Positions 29,401-49,642 of a stretch of DNA of 64,000 bases are shown here, piece after piece. The translations under genes and the position numbers were made by a program. The stretch is from Corallococcus caeni. Lineage in GTDB: Bacteria > Myxococcota > Myxococcia > Myxococcales > Myxococcaceae. Position 1 is the stretch's first letter, and every line of letters starts with the position of its first letter. Location: contig NZ_BTTW01000004.1 of the NCBI RefSeq assembly GCF_036245865.1, positions 124,001 through 188,000 of the forward strand. The letters run 5' to 3'. Below the pieces are notes generated by a model. That model did no database searches and was not told where the DNA came from. It was given only the letters and a program-made list of their open reading frames with translations.

Positions 29401-30193
29401 GATGATCTCCGAGCGCTTCGGCAAGCGGCTCGCTCTGAAGGAGATGCTTACCGCGCCCACGGTGGAGTTGCTCGCGCGCAAGCTGGGAGGCAAGGAGGAG
29501 GCCCGCGCCCTGCCTCCGGGCATGGCGTTGCTCCAGCAGGGCACGCGCGGTCCGCCCCTCTTCTTCGTGCACGCGGCTGGAGGCCAGGCGGTGTTCTACC
29601 GGGACTTGGCGCGCGCCATCGACGCGGACCGGACCGCCTATGCCTTCGAGTCCCGGGGCCTGGAGCCTGACGGGCCCCTGCACACGTCCGTCGATGAGAT
29701 GGCGACGGCCTACCTGGAAGGCGTGCGCGCGTTGCAGCCCACGGGCCCGTACCTGCTGGTGGGCGCGTCGTTCGGCGGCGCGGTGGCCTACGAGATGGCC
29801 CGGCGGCTGACGGCGGAGGGCCAGGCGGTGCCGCTGTGCGCGATGCTCGACACGCCGGGACCCGGGGACATCGCCCACGCACAGGCGGGCGGGGTGGGCA
29901 TCGAGCAGGGGCCCGCCTTCACGGATCCGGAGCAGCAGCGGCGCTACGTGTGCGTCTGGGAGGCGAACATGAACGCCCTGCGCGAATACCCCATGCCCCG
30001 CTTCGAGGGCGGCACCCTCCAGTTCTTCCGCGCGTCGACCGTCATCGAGCACATGCCGAAGCATGTCGAGCTCGAATGGCTGGACTCCGGCGCGGTGCTC
30101 CGCGTGGAGTCCGTGCCCGGCGACCACCAGTCCATGCTCACGGGGGAGAACGCTGAAGGCCTGGGCGCGAAGCTCGCGGCCTTCCTGCCATGA
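26420..30193 (+). CDS. Polyketide synthase terminal module, KS-AT-ACP-TE
   Basis: A 1257-residue type I module. The ketosynthase (residues about 12-430) has Cys177 in SACSTS, His313 in EAHGTA and a histidine in KSNFGHLDAAAG. The acyltransferase (about 555-870) has Ser663 in GHSLGEY; the later motif reads RAAHS, neither the clear malonyl (HAFH) nor methylmalonyl (YASH) form. The carrier domain (Ser986 in LGGDSLVAL) is PCP-like. The thioesterase (from about 1030) has Ser1117 in GASFGG, an Asp in MLDTPG and a His in PGDHQS. No KR, DH or ER is present, so a beta-keto unit would be added without reduction. It probably takes the chain from the NRPS and releases it. Confidence 0.93.
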   Translation: MDDANEAGAATGEQDAPMAVAVVGLALRFPGAEDARQYWRNLVGGVDSITRLDAAGRARLGLPQGDAWITAAGVLEEAEGFDAAFFGYSPSEAEQMDPQHRTLLECAWAAMESAGYAPRGRPMRAAVYAGAGFTTYGGRGSAGELGGALGLSGDFLATRVSYELDLTGPAMTVQSACSTSLVALHLACQSLLAGECDLALAGGVSIRTPQLAAHRNQEGGILAPDGRCRPFDVHAAGTVVGNGVGVLVLKRLADAVADGDSIRALVLGTALNNDGGAKTGFSAPSVQGQTAVIREALSVAGVSPSDVSYVEAHGTATALGDPIEVAALKQAFQGAPEGACGLGAVKSNFGHLDAAAGVAGVIKTVLSMEHRTLPPTLNFTKPHPMLELEGSPFQVVGSARAWEGPLPLRAGVTALGIGGTNAHVVLQEAPVLPDTDAPRRGEEVLLLSAKTQGALERMTTALAERLREHAASGGTVEAASRAEAGATKGLALVDEDSASREPSASGASLADAAHTLQVGRARFPWRRFVVVRHGEDVAALLDGQSPPGEDAASRIRTVFDEGESRGVAFLFPGGGAQRVNMGEAFLREPAFRKAIDTCAEWLRGPLGADLRDVLFAGPERFDAAARELDRPLWSQPALFVCDWALAQLWLSWGVKPEALLGHSLGEYVAACLAGVFTLEEALGLVVARGRLMEAMPLGGMVSVLASVEQVTALVGTAVSVAAINGPETCVLSGPLPELEAAERALTARGIEHKRVRYARAAHSSMMEPYLEGFAREVARVKLRAPSLPVVSSLTGRWLQEREATSPDYWVRHLRHTVRFSDALGCLLESGDRALIEVGPGTTLTALARQHPARKTQPVLATLPTKGDAPGSALSALGEAWAAGVDVDWERIRDGERRRRVDLPTYSFDHEHYSLDDAAPGPVARDAMAARAKAIVPPKPKGRAVRRGERVAPRDATERTLVECFQTLFRLDDVGIHDDFFALGGDSLVALRLLAMISERFGKRLALKEMLTAPTVELLARKLGGKEEARALPPGMALLQQGTRGPPLFFVHAAGGQAVFYRDLARAIDADRTAYAFESRGLEPDGPLHTSVDEMATAYLEGVRALQPTGPYLLVGASFGGAVAYEMARRLTAEGQAVPLCAMLDTPGPGDIAHAQAGGVGIEQGPAFTDPEQQRRYVCVWEANMNALREYPMPRFEGGTLQFFRASTVIEHMPKHVELEWLDSGAVLRVESVPGDHQSMLTGENAEGLGAKLAAFLP

Positions 30194-30480
30194 GCGAGGC
30201 CCGCATGCCGCCGCTGCTCCATCGCTACTGGATCCACTTCCCCGACGACGCCTTCGTGCGTTCCAGGGGACTGAACCTCGGCTGCGGCGTGACGGCGTAC
30301 AGCCTGGAGGATGCCCGGGGGCTGCTCCAGGAGCAGCTCTTCCGGGACACTCCGTTGCCGCCCTTCACGCGCGTCATCGAGGACGTGGACGTGACCACGC
30401 TCGAGGCCCATCACATCCGTCCCAACATCGGCGTCGTCACCTGGCGGGGGATCTGGTTCCCCTTCCTCCAGCTGTCCTGA
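30190..30480 (+). CDS. Small unknown protein coupled to the PKS
   Basis: A 96-residue protein whose ATG overlaps the PKS stop (ATGA), so the two are translated together. The sequence (for example LHRYWIHFPDDAFVRSRGLN and HHIRPNIGVVTWRGIWFPF) is rich in aromatic residues and has no signal peptide, helix pair or metal motif that I recognise. It is not an MbtH-like protein. Ten bases separate its stop from the end of the convergent NRPS. Position suggests a role with the TE module, or simply a small co-transcribed gene. Confidence 0.65.
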   Translation: MSEARMPPLLHRYWIHFPDDAFVRSRGLNLGCGVTAYSLEDARGLLQEQLFRDTPLPPFTRVIEDVDVTTLEAHHIRPNIGVVTWRGIWFPFLQLS

Positions 30481-30489
30481 GCGACCGGC

Positions 30490-43329
<12,840 letters not shown>

Positions 43330-43382
43330 GTCGCGCTCGGGGGGAAGGCGGGGAAGGGGCCGCCCTCACGGGGCGGCGCGGC

Positions 43383-43643
43383 TCAAGCGGTCTGCTCCTG
43401 GAGCAGCTCGTCGCACAGCGTGGCCACGGCCCGGAGCGTGTCGAACAGCTCCACCATGGACACCTCCACGCCCAGCTCGCTCTCGATGCGATTGGACAGC
43501 ACCGTGGCCATCAGGGAGTTGCCGCCAATCTCCAGGAAGTGGTCCTCCGGGCGCACGACCTCCACGCCCAGCAGCTCCTTCCACCACGCCGCGAGCTTCG
43601 CTTCCGTGCCGCGGGTGGAGGTCTCTTCGGGGCTCTGATTCAA
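43383..43643 (-). CDS. Free-standing carrier protein next to the acyl-AMP ligase
   Basis: An 86-residue carrier protein, apparently with a TTG start and GGGAG upstream, 19 bases after the ligase gene and 53 bases before the NRPS. The pantetheine site is DHFLEIGGNSLMATV (Ser about 45). Genetic order (ligase, carrier, NRPS on one transcript) suggests that the ligase loads a carboxylic acid here and the first condensation domain of the NRPS accepts it. It is paralogous to the carrier protein at the left edge of the cluster. Confidence 0.9.
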   Translation of the reverse strand: MNQSPEETSTRGTEAKLAAWWKELLGVEVVRPEDHFLEIGGNSLMATVLSNRIESELGVEVSMVELFDTLRAVATLCDELLQEQTA

Positions 43644-43662
43644 GGCCGTTGCTCCCGTCCGC

Positions 43663-45330
43663 TCACGCGGGCTTCATCCGCTCGCGCAGCAGGTACTTGC
43701 GCACCTTGCCGGTGGCCGTCTTGGGCATCTCGTCGATGAGGTCCAGGCGGTCCGGCCAGTACTGGTTGGACATGCCCTGCTGCTTGAGGTGTTCGCGCAG
43801 CTCGTTGAGCGTCGGCGGGGCTTCTCCCTCGCGCACCACGACGACGGCGCACACCCGCTCGCCGCCAATCTTGTCGTCCGAGTGCGCGACGACGGCGACC
43901 TCCTTCACCTTCGGGTGCGAGTACAGCGCGGACTCCACCTCCACCACGGGGATCTTGTACCCGTACCGGAAGATGACGTCCTTCAGCCGCCCCACGATGC
44001 GGATGCCGCCGCGCCCGTCGTCGCGCGCCAGGTCGCCCGTGTCGAACCAGCCCTCCGCGTCCACCGCCGCCGCGTACACGTCGTCGCGCTTGAAGTAGGT
44101 GAGGCACTGGCTGGCGCCCCGCACCAGGAGCCGCCCCGTCCCGTCCGGATACGGCGTGCCGTCCTCCGCGAGCGCGGGGACGATCTTCGTCTCCATCCAC
44201 GCCACCGCCCGCCCGTCGCTCTGGCTGGGCCAGTCCGGCGGGTCCTCATGGCGCGTGATGGTGACCGCGCCGTTCTCCGTCATGCCCCACAGCGTGTGTA
44301 GCCGCACTCCGAACACCTCGCGCACCGCCGCGATGAGGTGCGGCGGCACCGGGATGGAGCCCGTGGCCAGCTGCCGGAGCGAGGACGTGTTCCGCTGGCG
44401 CTTCTTCTGCAACGCGATGAGGTTCATCAAATACGTGGGGATGCCGTAGGTGAACGTGACGCCGTGCTCCTCGAAGAGCTTGAGCGTCAGCTCCGGGTCG
44501 CCCACGTCCATGTAGATGGCTGTGGCCCCCAGCAGCATGGGCATGAGGTACGAGTACGTGAACCCCGTGGAGGCCGTCAGCAGCGACGGCAGCGCCACCA
44601 CGTCCGTGCCGTCGATGCCCAGCGTGTCGCAGAGCGCGCGCGTGATGCCGTAGTTCGTGTTGTGCGAATGCACCACGCCCTTCGGCTCGCCCGTGGTGCC
44701 GGACGTGTAGAGGATGTTGCACACGTCGTCCGCGGCCGCCGGGGCCACGCCCTCCAGCGACGCCTCCTTCTCCCACTCCCGCTCGATGAAGTGGCGCTCG
44801 AAGTCCCGCTCGCCTGCCTGGAGGTCGGCGTTGCTGCCGAGCAGCACCCGGTGGCGCAGGGACGGCAGCGCCGCCGCGACGTCGCGCGCCATGTCCCGGT
44901 GCGAGTGCCCCGTCCACGACGTGGGCCCCACGTACACGGCCGCCTCCGTGCGCCCCAGGATGAACTCCACCTCGCGCCGCCGGTAGTCCGGCGGGATGGG
45001 CGCGATGACCGCCCCCAGCCGCGCGCACGCCAGCGCCAGCGCCGTGAAGTGCCACCCGTTGGGCAGCTGCACCGCGACGATGTCCTCGCGCCCCACGCCC
45101 AGCTCGCGCAGGCCCAGCGCGAAACGATCCATGTATCGCGCCAGGTCCGCGTACGTCAGCCGCGTGATGTCCTTGGAAAAATACCGTGCGGCGATGATCG
45201 CGGTCTTCTCCGGGTGCGCCTGGACGCAGCGACGCAGATCGTCAACCACCGTGGTGTCACGCCACCAACCCTTTCGGCGGTACTCCGAACCCTTCTCCAA
45301 CGCCGCTGAGTTATGGAAGCGCTGCCCCAT
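43663..45330 (-). CDS. Acyl-AMP/acyl-CoA ligase, probable starter-loading enzyme
   Basis: A 555-residue ANL-superfamily adenylating enzyme. The P-loop is ILYTSGTTGEPKG, the aromatic/ATP motif is HTLWGMTENG, the ribose motif is GWFDTGDLARD, and the C-terminal lysine motif is PKTATGKVRKY. Overall it resembles aromatic or cyclohexane-carboxylate CoA ligases more than NRPS adenylation domains, so it should activate a free carboxylic acid rather than an alpha-amino acid. AGAGGA lies eight bases before the ATG. It heads the leftward operon with the carrier protein and NRPS, divergent from the transketolase operon. The acid it activates cannot be read by eye. Confidence 0.87.
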   Translation of the reverse strand: MGQRFHNSAALEKGSEYRRKGWWRDTTVVDDLRRCVQAHPEKTAIIAARYFSKDITRLTYADLARYMDRFALGLRELGVGREDIVAVQLPNGWHFTALALACARLGAVIAPIPPDYRRREVEFILGRTEAAVYVGPTSWTGHSHRDMARDVAAALPSLRHRVLLGSNADLQAGERDFERHFIEREWEKEASLEGVAPAAADDVCNILYTSGTTGEPKGVVHSHNTNYGITRALCDTLGIDGTDVVALPSLLTASTGFTYSYLMPMLLGATAIYMDVGDPELTLKLFEEHGVTFTYGIPTYLMNLIALQKKRQRNTSSLRQLATGSIPVPPHLIAAVREVFGVRLHTLWGMTENGAVTITRHEDPPDWPSQSDGRAVAWMETKIVPALAEDGTPYPDGTGRLLVRGASQCLTYFKRDDVYAAAVDAEGWFDTGDLARDDGRGGIRIVGRLKDVIFRYGYKIPVVEVESALYSHPKVKEVAVVAHSDDKIGGERVCAVVVVREGEAPPTLNELREHLKQQGMSNQYWPDRLDLIDEMPKTATGKVRKYLLRERMKPA

Positions 45331-45528
45331 TTGAAGGTCCTCTCAGGTGCCGCGAAGTCGGGGAATGCCTGCCGTACCGCGCGTGTAACACCGCGAGATT
45401 ACCGGGCAAGACGGTTTTTTCTCGTGCATCTATAGCTTAAGAAAATCCGCGTTGACGGCGCATGATGCGATTTCCTAGGGTGTCTCACAACAGCCGGATT
45501 CCGAGGCTGTAACAGCGACGCTACGGGC
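45331..45528. promoter_or_regulatory. Divergent promoter region of the two biosynthetic operons
   Basis: A 198-base gap with a marked A/T-rich centre (about 45408-45450, including TTTTTT and TATAGCTTAAG). On the plus strand TTGACG (45452-45457), an 18-base spacer and TAGGGT (45476-45481) is a possible promoter for the transketolase operon. On the minus strand CTATAGAT may be a -10 box for the ligase operon. The shared region suggests joint control of both arms; no regulator gene is present in the cluster. Confidence 0.5.
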
Positions 45529-46476
45529 ATGACTTTCTCGGCGAATCCAACGACCCCCGGGCTGTCGCACGACGCGCGGACCCCAGATGAACCCACGGCC
45601 TCCAGCGGCCCGGTGACGCCTGCCCGCCCCGGTGACGGGGCCTCGGGCGCCGCGTCGGACGCGGGGCTGGCGCTCCTGCCCCGGCGGGCCAGGCGCATCC
45701 GTCAGACCATCGTGCGGCTGGCGGCGACGCCGTCGGGCTGTCACCTGGGCGGCTCGCTGTCGATGGTGGAGATATTGGTGGCGCTGCTGGGCCGGGTGAT
45801 GCGCGTGGATCCGCGCGCGCCCAGGGCCCCGGAGCGCGACCACCTCATCCTGTCCAAGGGGCACGCGGCGGCGGGGCTCTACGCGGCGCTGGCGGAGTTC
45901 GGCTTCGTGGACGTGGAGACGCTGGTGCGCGAGTACAACGCGGATGGCAGCATCTTCACCGGCCACGTGAACGCGGCGGTGCCGGGCGTGGAGTTCGCCA
46001 CCGGCAGCCTGGGCCACGGCTTGGGGCTGGGCGTGGGGCTGACGCTGGCCCACGCGCTGCGCGGCGAGCCCAACCGCACCTTCGTCGTCTGCGGCGACGG
46101 GGAGATGGGCGAGGGCTCCAACTGGGAAGCGCTCCAGGTGGCGTCGCACCGCAAGCTCACGGGCCTGACGCTGATCATCGACCGCAACGGCGGGCAGAAC
46201 GACGGGCCCACCGAGTCCATCCTGTCGCAGGAGGCGCTGGTGCAGCGGCTGGACGCGTTCGGCTTCCAGTCGCTGGAGGTGGACGGCCACGACCTGCCCG
46301 CCCTGTGCGCCGCGCTGGAGGCGCCCGTCGTGGGCGGCCGTCCGCGCGCCATCGTCGCCCGGACGCGCAAGGGCGCGGGCGTGCCGATGCTCAAGGGCAA
46401 GGGACCGCACTACGCGGTGTTCTCCCCGGACCACCTGCGCCGGGCGCTCGCGTCGATGGGGGAGGACGGCCAGTGA
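45529..46476 (+). CDS. Transketolase, N-terminal (TPP-binding) subunit
   Basis: A 315-residue half-transketolase. After a disordered Pro/Ala/Ser/Gly-rich extension of about 45 residues comes the family start RIRQTIVRLAATPSGCHLGGSLSMVEIL, then LSKGHAAAGLYAAL, the TPP/metal motif GDGEMGEGSNWEA (about residue 188) and DRNGGQND. With the next gene it forms a two-subunit transketolase transferring a C2 ketol unit. In AmCP pathways such split transketolases extend carrier-bound glutamate semialdehyde to a C7 skeleton. The long N-terminal tail is unusual and could be a targeting segment. Confidence 0.9.
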   Translation: MTFSANPTTPGLSHDARTPDEPTASSGPVTPARPGDGASGAASDAGLALLPRRARRIRQTIVRLAATPSGCHLGGSLSMVEILVALLGRVMRVDPRAPRAPERDHLILSKGHAAAGLYAALAEFGFVDVETLVREYNADGSIFTGHVNAAVPGVEFATGSLGHGLGLGVGLTLAHALRGEPNRTFVVCGDGEMGEGSNWEALQVASHRKLTGLTLIIDRNGGQNDGPTESILSQEALVQRLDAFGFQSLEVDGHDLPALCAALEAPVVGGRPRAIVARTRKGAGVPMLKGKGPHYAVFSPDHLRRALASMGEDGQ

Positions 46477-47510
46477 GCGCGTCGCTGGCCCCGGCGGTGG
46501 ACCTGGCCCAGGCGCCGGAGGCGTGGCTCGCCGCGCGGCCGGAGCTGTCCAGCCGGCTGGTGTTCCGGCACGCGGCGGCGCGCTTCGCGGAGGAGGACGC
46601 GCGCGTCGTCTTCCTGGAGGCGGACCTGGGCGGCGGAGGGGACCCGTTCGAGGCGCGCCACCCGCAGCGCTACTTCAACCTGGGCATCTGCGAGGCCACC
46701 ATGCTGGACATGGCGTGTGGCCTGGCGCACGGCGGGCACACCGTCATCGCGCACAGCTTCGCGGCGTTCGGCGTGATGCGCGCGTGCGAGCAGGTGCGGC
46801 TGAACCTGGCCTACGCGCGCGCCAACGTGAAGCTGGTGTGCGACTACGGCGGCGTGGCGGGCGCCTTCTTCGGCCCCACGCACCACGCCATTGAAGACCT
46901 GGCCGTGCTGCGCGCGATGCCCAACCTCATGGTGGTGTCGCCCGCGGACGGCCTGGAGACGCTGCAGGCCACGCGCGCGATGCTCGCGCACGAGGGGCCG
47001 GTGTACCTGCGGCTGGGCCGCAACCGCGTCACCCGCCTCGACCTCCAGCGCCCGCCGTTCGAGCTGGGCCGGGCCGCGCTGCTGCGCGAGGGCGACGACG
47101 TGGGGCTGCTCGCGCACGGCGAGGTGGGCGTGTCCGTGGCGCTGGACGCCGCGAAGCTGCTGGAGGCGCAGGGCGTCTCCGCGCGCGTGCTCAACGTGCA
47201 CACGCTCAAGCCGCTGGATGAAGAAGCGGTGCGCGAGACGGCGTCGCGCACGCGGCTGCTCGTGACCGTGGAGGAGCACAACGTGCTCGGCGGTCTGGGC
47301 AGCGCGGTGTGTGAGACCGTGTGCTCGCTGGACCTGCAGCGGCGCGTGCTGCGCGTGGGCATCCAGGACCGGTACGACTCGCGCGCCGGTTCGCACGAGG
47401 CCTTGCTCAAGGGCCATGGGTTGGAGGGCGGGCAGGTGGCCGAGCGCATCCTGGGAGTGCTCCCAAGAACCCCGGTGTTTGCCGTGGGATTCGAACCGAG
47501 GAGGGACTGA
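46473..47510 (+). CDS. Transketolase, C-terminal (pyrimidine-binding) subunit
   Basis: A 345-residue partner of the preceding protein. The GTG start overlaps the previous stop (GTGA). The pyrimidine-domain glutamate is E74 in NLGICEATMLDMACGLA, and the C-terminal transketolase domain (VLNVHTLKPLDEEAVRE, VTVEEHNVLGGLGSAV) is complete. The strict coupling of both halves supports an obligate heterodimer. One base separates its stop from the carrier protein start. Confidence 0.9.
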   Translation: MSASLAPAVDLAQAPEAWLAARPELSSRLVFRHAAARFAEEDARVVFLEADLGGGGDPFEARHPQRYFNLGICEATMLDMACGLAHGGHTVIAHSFAAFGVMRACEQVRLNLAYARANVKLVCDYGGVAGAFFGPTHHAIEDLAVLRAMPNLMVVSPADGLETLQATRAMLAHEGPVYLRLGRNRVTRLDLQRPPFELGRAALLREGDDVGLLAHGEVGVSVALDAAKLLEAQGVSARVLNVHTLKPLDEEAVRETASRTRLLVTVEEHNVLGGLGSAVCETVCSLDLQRRVLRVGIQDRYDSRAGSHEALLKGHGLEGGQVAERILGVLPRTPVFAVGFEPRRD

Positions 47511-47511
47511 C

Positions 47512-47709
47512 ATGCAGGTCCAGAATCCGATGACGGAGTCCGTGACGCCGAACCAGTGCCCTCTGTGCGCGCAGCCGGTGCCCGGCGGCAACCGGCTGGT
47601 GGGCGAGGTGCTCTCCTGTGACGGCTGTTCCGCCGAACTGGAGGTGGTGGGCGTGAACCCCCTTCGGCTCGAGGAAGCACCCGAGGTCGAGGAAGACTGG
47701 GGGGAGTAG
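47512..47709 (+). CDS. LysW-type amino-group carrier protein (AmCP)
   Basis: A 65-residue acidic protein, the hub of the pathway. It has two zinc-binding CxxC pairs (Cys16/Cys19 and Cys36/Cys39) and the diagnostic C-terminus EEDWGE. In LysW proteins the terminal glutamate's gamma-carboxyl is joined to the amino group of the substrate (glutamate or alpha-aminoadipate), protecting it and presenting it to later enzymes. GAGG provides a ribosome site. Next to it are the matching ligase and reductase genes, and further on the kinase and releasing peptidase. It lies outside any lysine or arginine biosynthetic operon. Confidence 0.95.
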   Translation: MQVQNPMTESVTPNQCPLCAQPVPGGNRLVGEVLSCDGCSAELEVVGVNPLRLEEAPEVEEDWGE

Positions 47710-47718
47710 CCCCGCGCC

Positions 47719-48573
47719 ATGCGCAAGGTCGACCTCGTCTATACGCGCGTGCGCACCGAGGAGAAGCTCCTCCTCGAGGCGCTGCGCAGGCGCGACTGCG
47801 CCGTCAACCTGGTGCAGGACTCCGGGATGGTGCTGTCGATGGACCGGCAGCGCGTCACGGAGGCCGACACCGTGCTGATGCGCAGCATGTCCTTCACGCG
47901 TGCGCGCTACCTGGCCACGTTCCTGGAGATGAAGGGGCTGCGCGTGCTCAACAGCGCGCGGACCATCTCCCTGTGCGGGGACAAGGCGCTCACCAGCGCG
48001 GCGCTGGCCGCGAAGGGCGTGCCCATGCCGTGGGCGTTCGTGGCCTTCGACGAGGACGCGTGCCTGGATGCGATTGATGCGAAGGGCTACCCGGTGGTGA
48101 CCAAGCCCGTGCTCGGGAGCTGGGGCCGGATGGTGGCCCGGCTGGACTCGCGCACCGCGGCCGAGGGCGTGCTGTCCACGCGCTTCGGTACCGGCGGCGC
48201 GCAGGACCACGTGGCGCTGGTGCAGGAGTACGTGGACAAGCCGGGCTACGACCTGCGCGTCTACGTCATCGGACGCACGGTGGGCGGCCTGCGGCGGCGC
48301 TCCGAGCACTGGATCACCAACACCGCGCGCGGCGCCGTGCCGGAGCGCTACGAGGTGCCGGTGGTGCACGCGAGGCTGGCGGAGGCCGCGGCGGACGCGG
48401 TGGGCGGGGACATGGTGGCGGTGGACCTGCTGGAGACGCGCGGCGGCGACATCTACGTCAACGAAATCAACCACTGCGTGGAGTTCGCGCGCAGCATCGA
48501 CGAGACGGGGGTCCCCCTGCCGGACCTCATCGCGGAGTACGTCGCCTCCGGTGCTGGCGGAGCCCGGCGATGA
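47719..48573 (+). CDS. LysX-type ATP-grasp ligase (substrate to AmCP)
   Basis: A 284-residue RimK-family enzyme. It shows the ATP-grasp segment KPVLGSWGRMVARL (about residues 130-143), VQEYVDKPGYDLRVYVIG and the C-terminal metal/substrate motif NEINHCVEFARSID (about 248-261), which matches the NHxxEF box of LysX/ArgX proteins. It should join the amino group of glutamate (or an analogue) to the terminal glutamate of the AmCP encoded 9 bases upstream, using ATP. The exact substrate cannot be told from the box alone. Its stop overlaps the next start (ATGA). Confidence 0.92.
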   Translation: MRKVDLVYTRVRTEEKLLLEALRRRDCAVNLVQDSGMVLSMDRQRVTEADTVLMRSMSFTRARYLATFLEMKGLRVLNSARTISLCGDKALTSAALAAKGVPMPWAFVAFDEDACLDAIDAKGYPVVTKPVLGSWGRMVARLDSRTAAEGVLSTRFGTGGAQDHVALVQEYVDKPGYDLRVYVIGRTVGGLRRRSEHWITNTARGAVPERYEVPVVHARLAEAAADAVGGDMVAVDLLETRGGDIYVNEINHCVEFARSIDETGVPLPDLIAEYVASGAGGARR

Positions 48574-49613
48574 GCGTGCGCGTGGCGGTGCTGGGAGCCG
48601 CGGGCTACACCGGCGGCGAGGTCCTGCGCCTGCTCTTGGGGCACCCGGCCGTGGAGGTGGTGCAGGCCACCTCCGGCCAGTTCGCCGGCAAGCGCCTGGA
48701 CTTCCCGCACCCGCACCTGCGCGGGGTGGGGACGCTGCGCTACACGCCGCACGACGCGCTGGAGTCCTGCGACGTGCTGGTGAGCTGCCTGCCGCAGGGA
48801 GAGCTGCTCCTGCGCTGGCAGAAGGTGTGCCGGCTGGCGGAGCGGGTGGTGGACCTGAGCGCGGACTTCCGCCTGGACGCCGCGGGTCACTCGCGCTGGT
48901 ACGGCAAGCACCCGCGCCCGGACGACGTGCCCGCGTTCGTCTATGGCCTGCCGGAGTGGATGGGCGAGGCGCTGACGAACGCGCGTCACGTCGCCATCCC
49001 CGGCTGCATGGCGCACGCGGGGCTGCTGGCGCTGCTGCCGCTCCTGCACGCGAGGCTCGCGCGCCCGGACGTGCTGGTGGTGGACGCGAAGACAGGGTCG
49101 TCCGGAGGGGGCTCCACGCCGGACCGCTCCTCGCACCACCCGGAGCGCGCGAACGCGCTGCGCTGCTACAAGCCGGTGGGCCACCGGCACACGGGGGAGC
49201 TGGAGGGCGTGGCGGAGCACGTCACCGGGCAGAAGCCCACCATCCACTTCAGCGCCACGGCGGTGCCGGGCGTGCGCGGCATCCTGGCGACGGTGCACGC
49301 CTTCGCGGCGCGGCCGGTGGAGGAGGCGGAGGTGGTGCGCGCCATCGCCACGCGCTACCGCGAGAAGCCCTTCGTGCGGCTGTTGCGCCCCAGCGCCTCC
49401 CTGTCGCCGTTCCCGGAGCCGGGGCCGCTGCTGGGCACGAACCACTGCGACCTGGCGGTGGACGTGGACGCGGAGCGGGGCCGCATCGTGGTGAACGCCG
49501 CCATCGACAACCTGGTGAAGGGCGCCGCCGGCACGGCGGTGCATGCGCTGAACCTGATGCTGGGCCGTCCGGAGACCGAAGGCCTGGGCTTCCGGGGCCT
49601 GCATCCGCTCTAG
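48570..49613 (+). CDS. LysY/ArgC-type AmCP-bound acyl-phosphate reductase
   Basis: A 347-residue NADPH-dependent semialdehyde dehydrogenase. The Rossmann motif is LGAAGYTGGEVLRLLLGHP, and the catalytic Cys146 lies in IPGCMAHAGLL. Further family segments are VDLSADFRL and DAKTGSSGGGSTP. It should reduce the gamma-phosphate of AmCP-bound glutamate to the semialdehyde, the acceptor for the transketolase. It overlaps lysX by four bases and is followed 29 bases later by the capsid-like gene. Confidence 0.93.
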   Translation: MSVRVAVLGAAGYTGGEVLRLLLGHPAVEVVQATSGQFAGKRLDFPHPHLRGVGTLRYTPHDALESCDVLVSCLPQGELLLRWQKVCRLAERVVDLSADFRLDAAGHSRWYGKHPRPDDVPAFVYGLPEWMGEALTNARHVAIPGCMAHAGLLALLPLLHARLARPDVLVVDAKTGSSGGGSTPDRSSHHPERANALRCYKPVGHRHTGELEGVAEHVTGQKPTIHFSATAVPGVRGILATVHAFAARPVEEAEVVRAIATRYREKPFVRLLRPSASLSPFPEPGPLLGTNHCDLAVDVDAERGRIVVNAAIDNLVKGAAGTAVHALNLMLGRPETEGLGFRGLHPL

Positions 49614-49642
49614 ACAGCATTGACTCCAAGGGGCCTCACGCC

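Noticed and set aside
30190-30480. MbtH-like protein
   Set aside because: Length is near that of MbtH proteins but the conserved tryptophan/proline pattern of that family (NxExQxSLWP) is absent.
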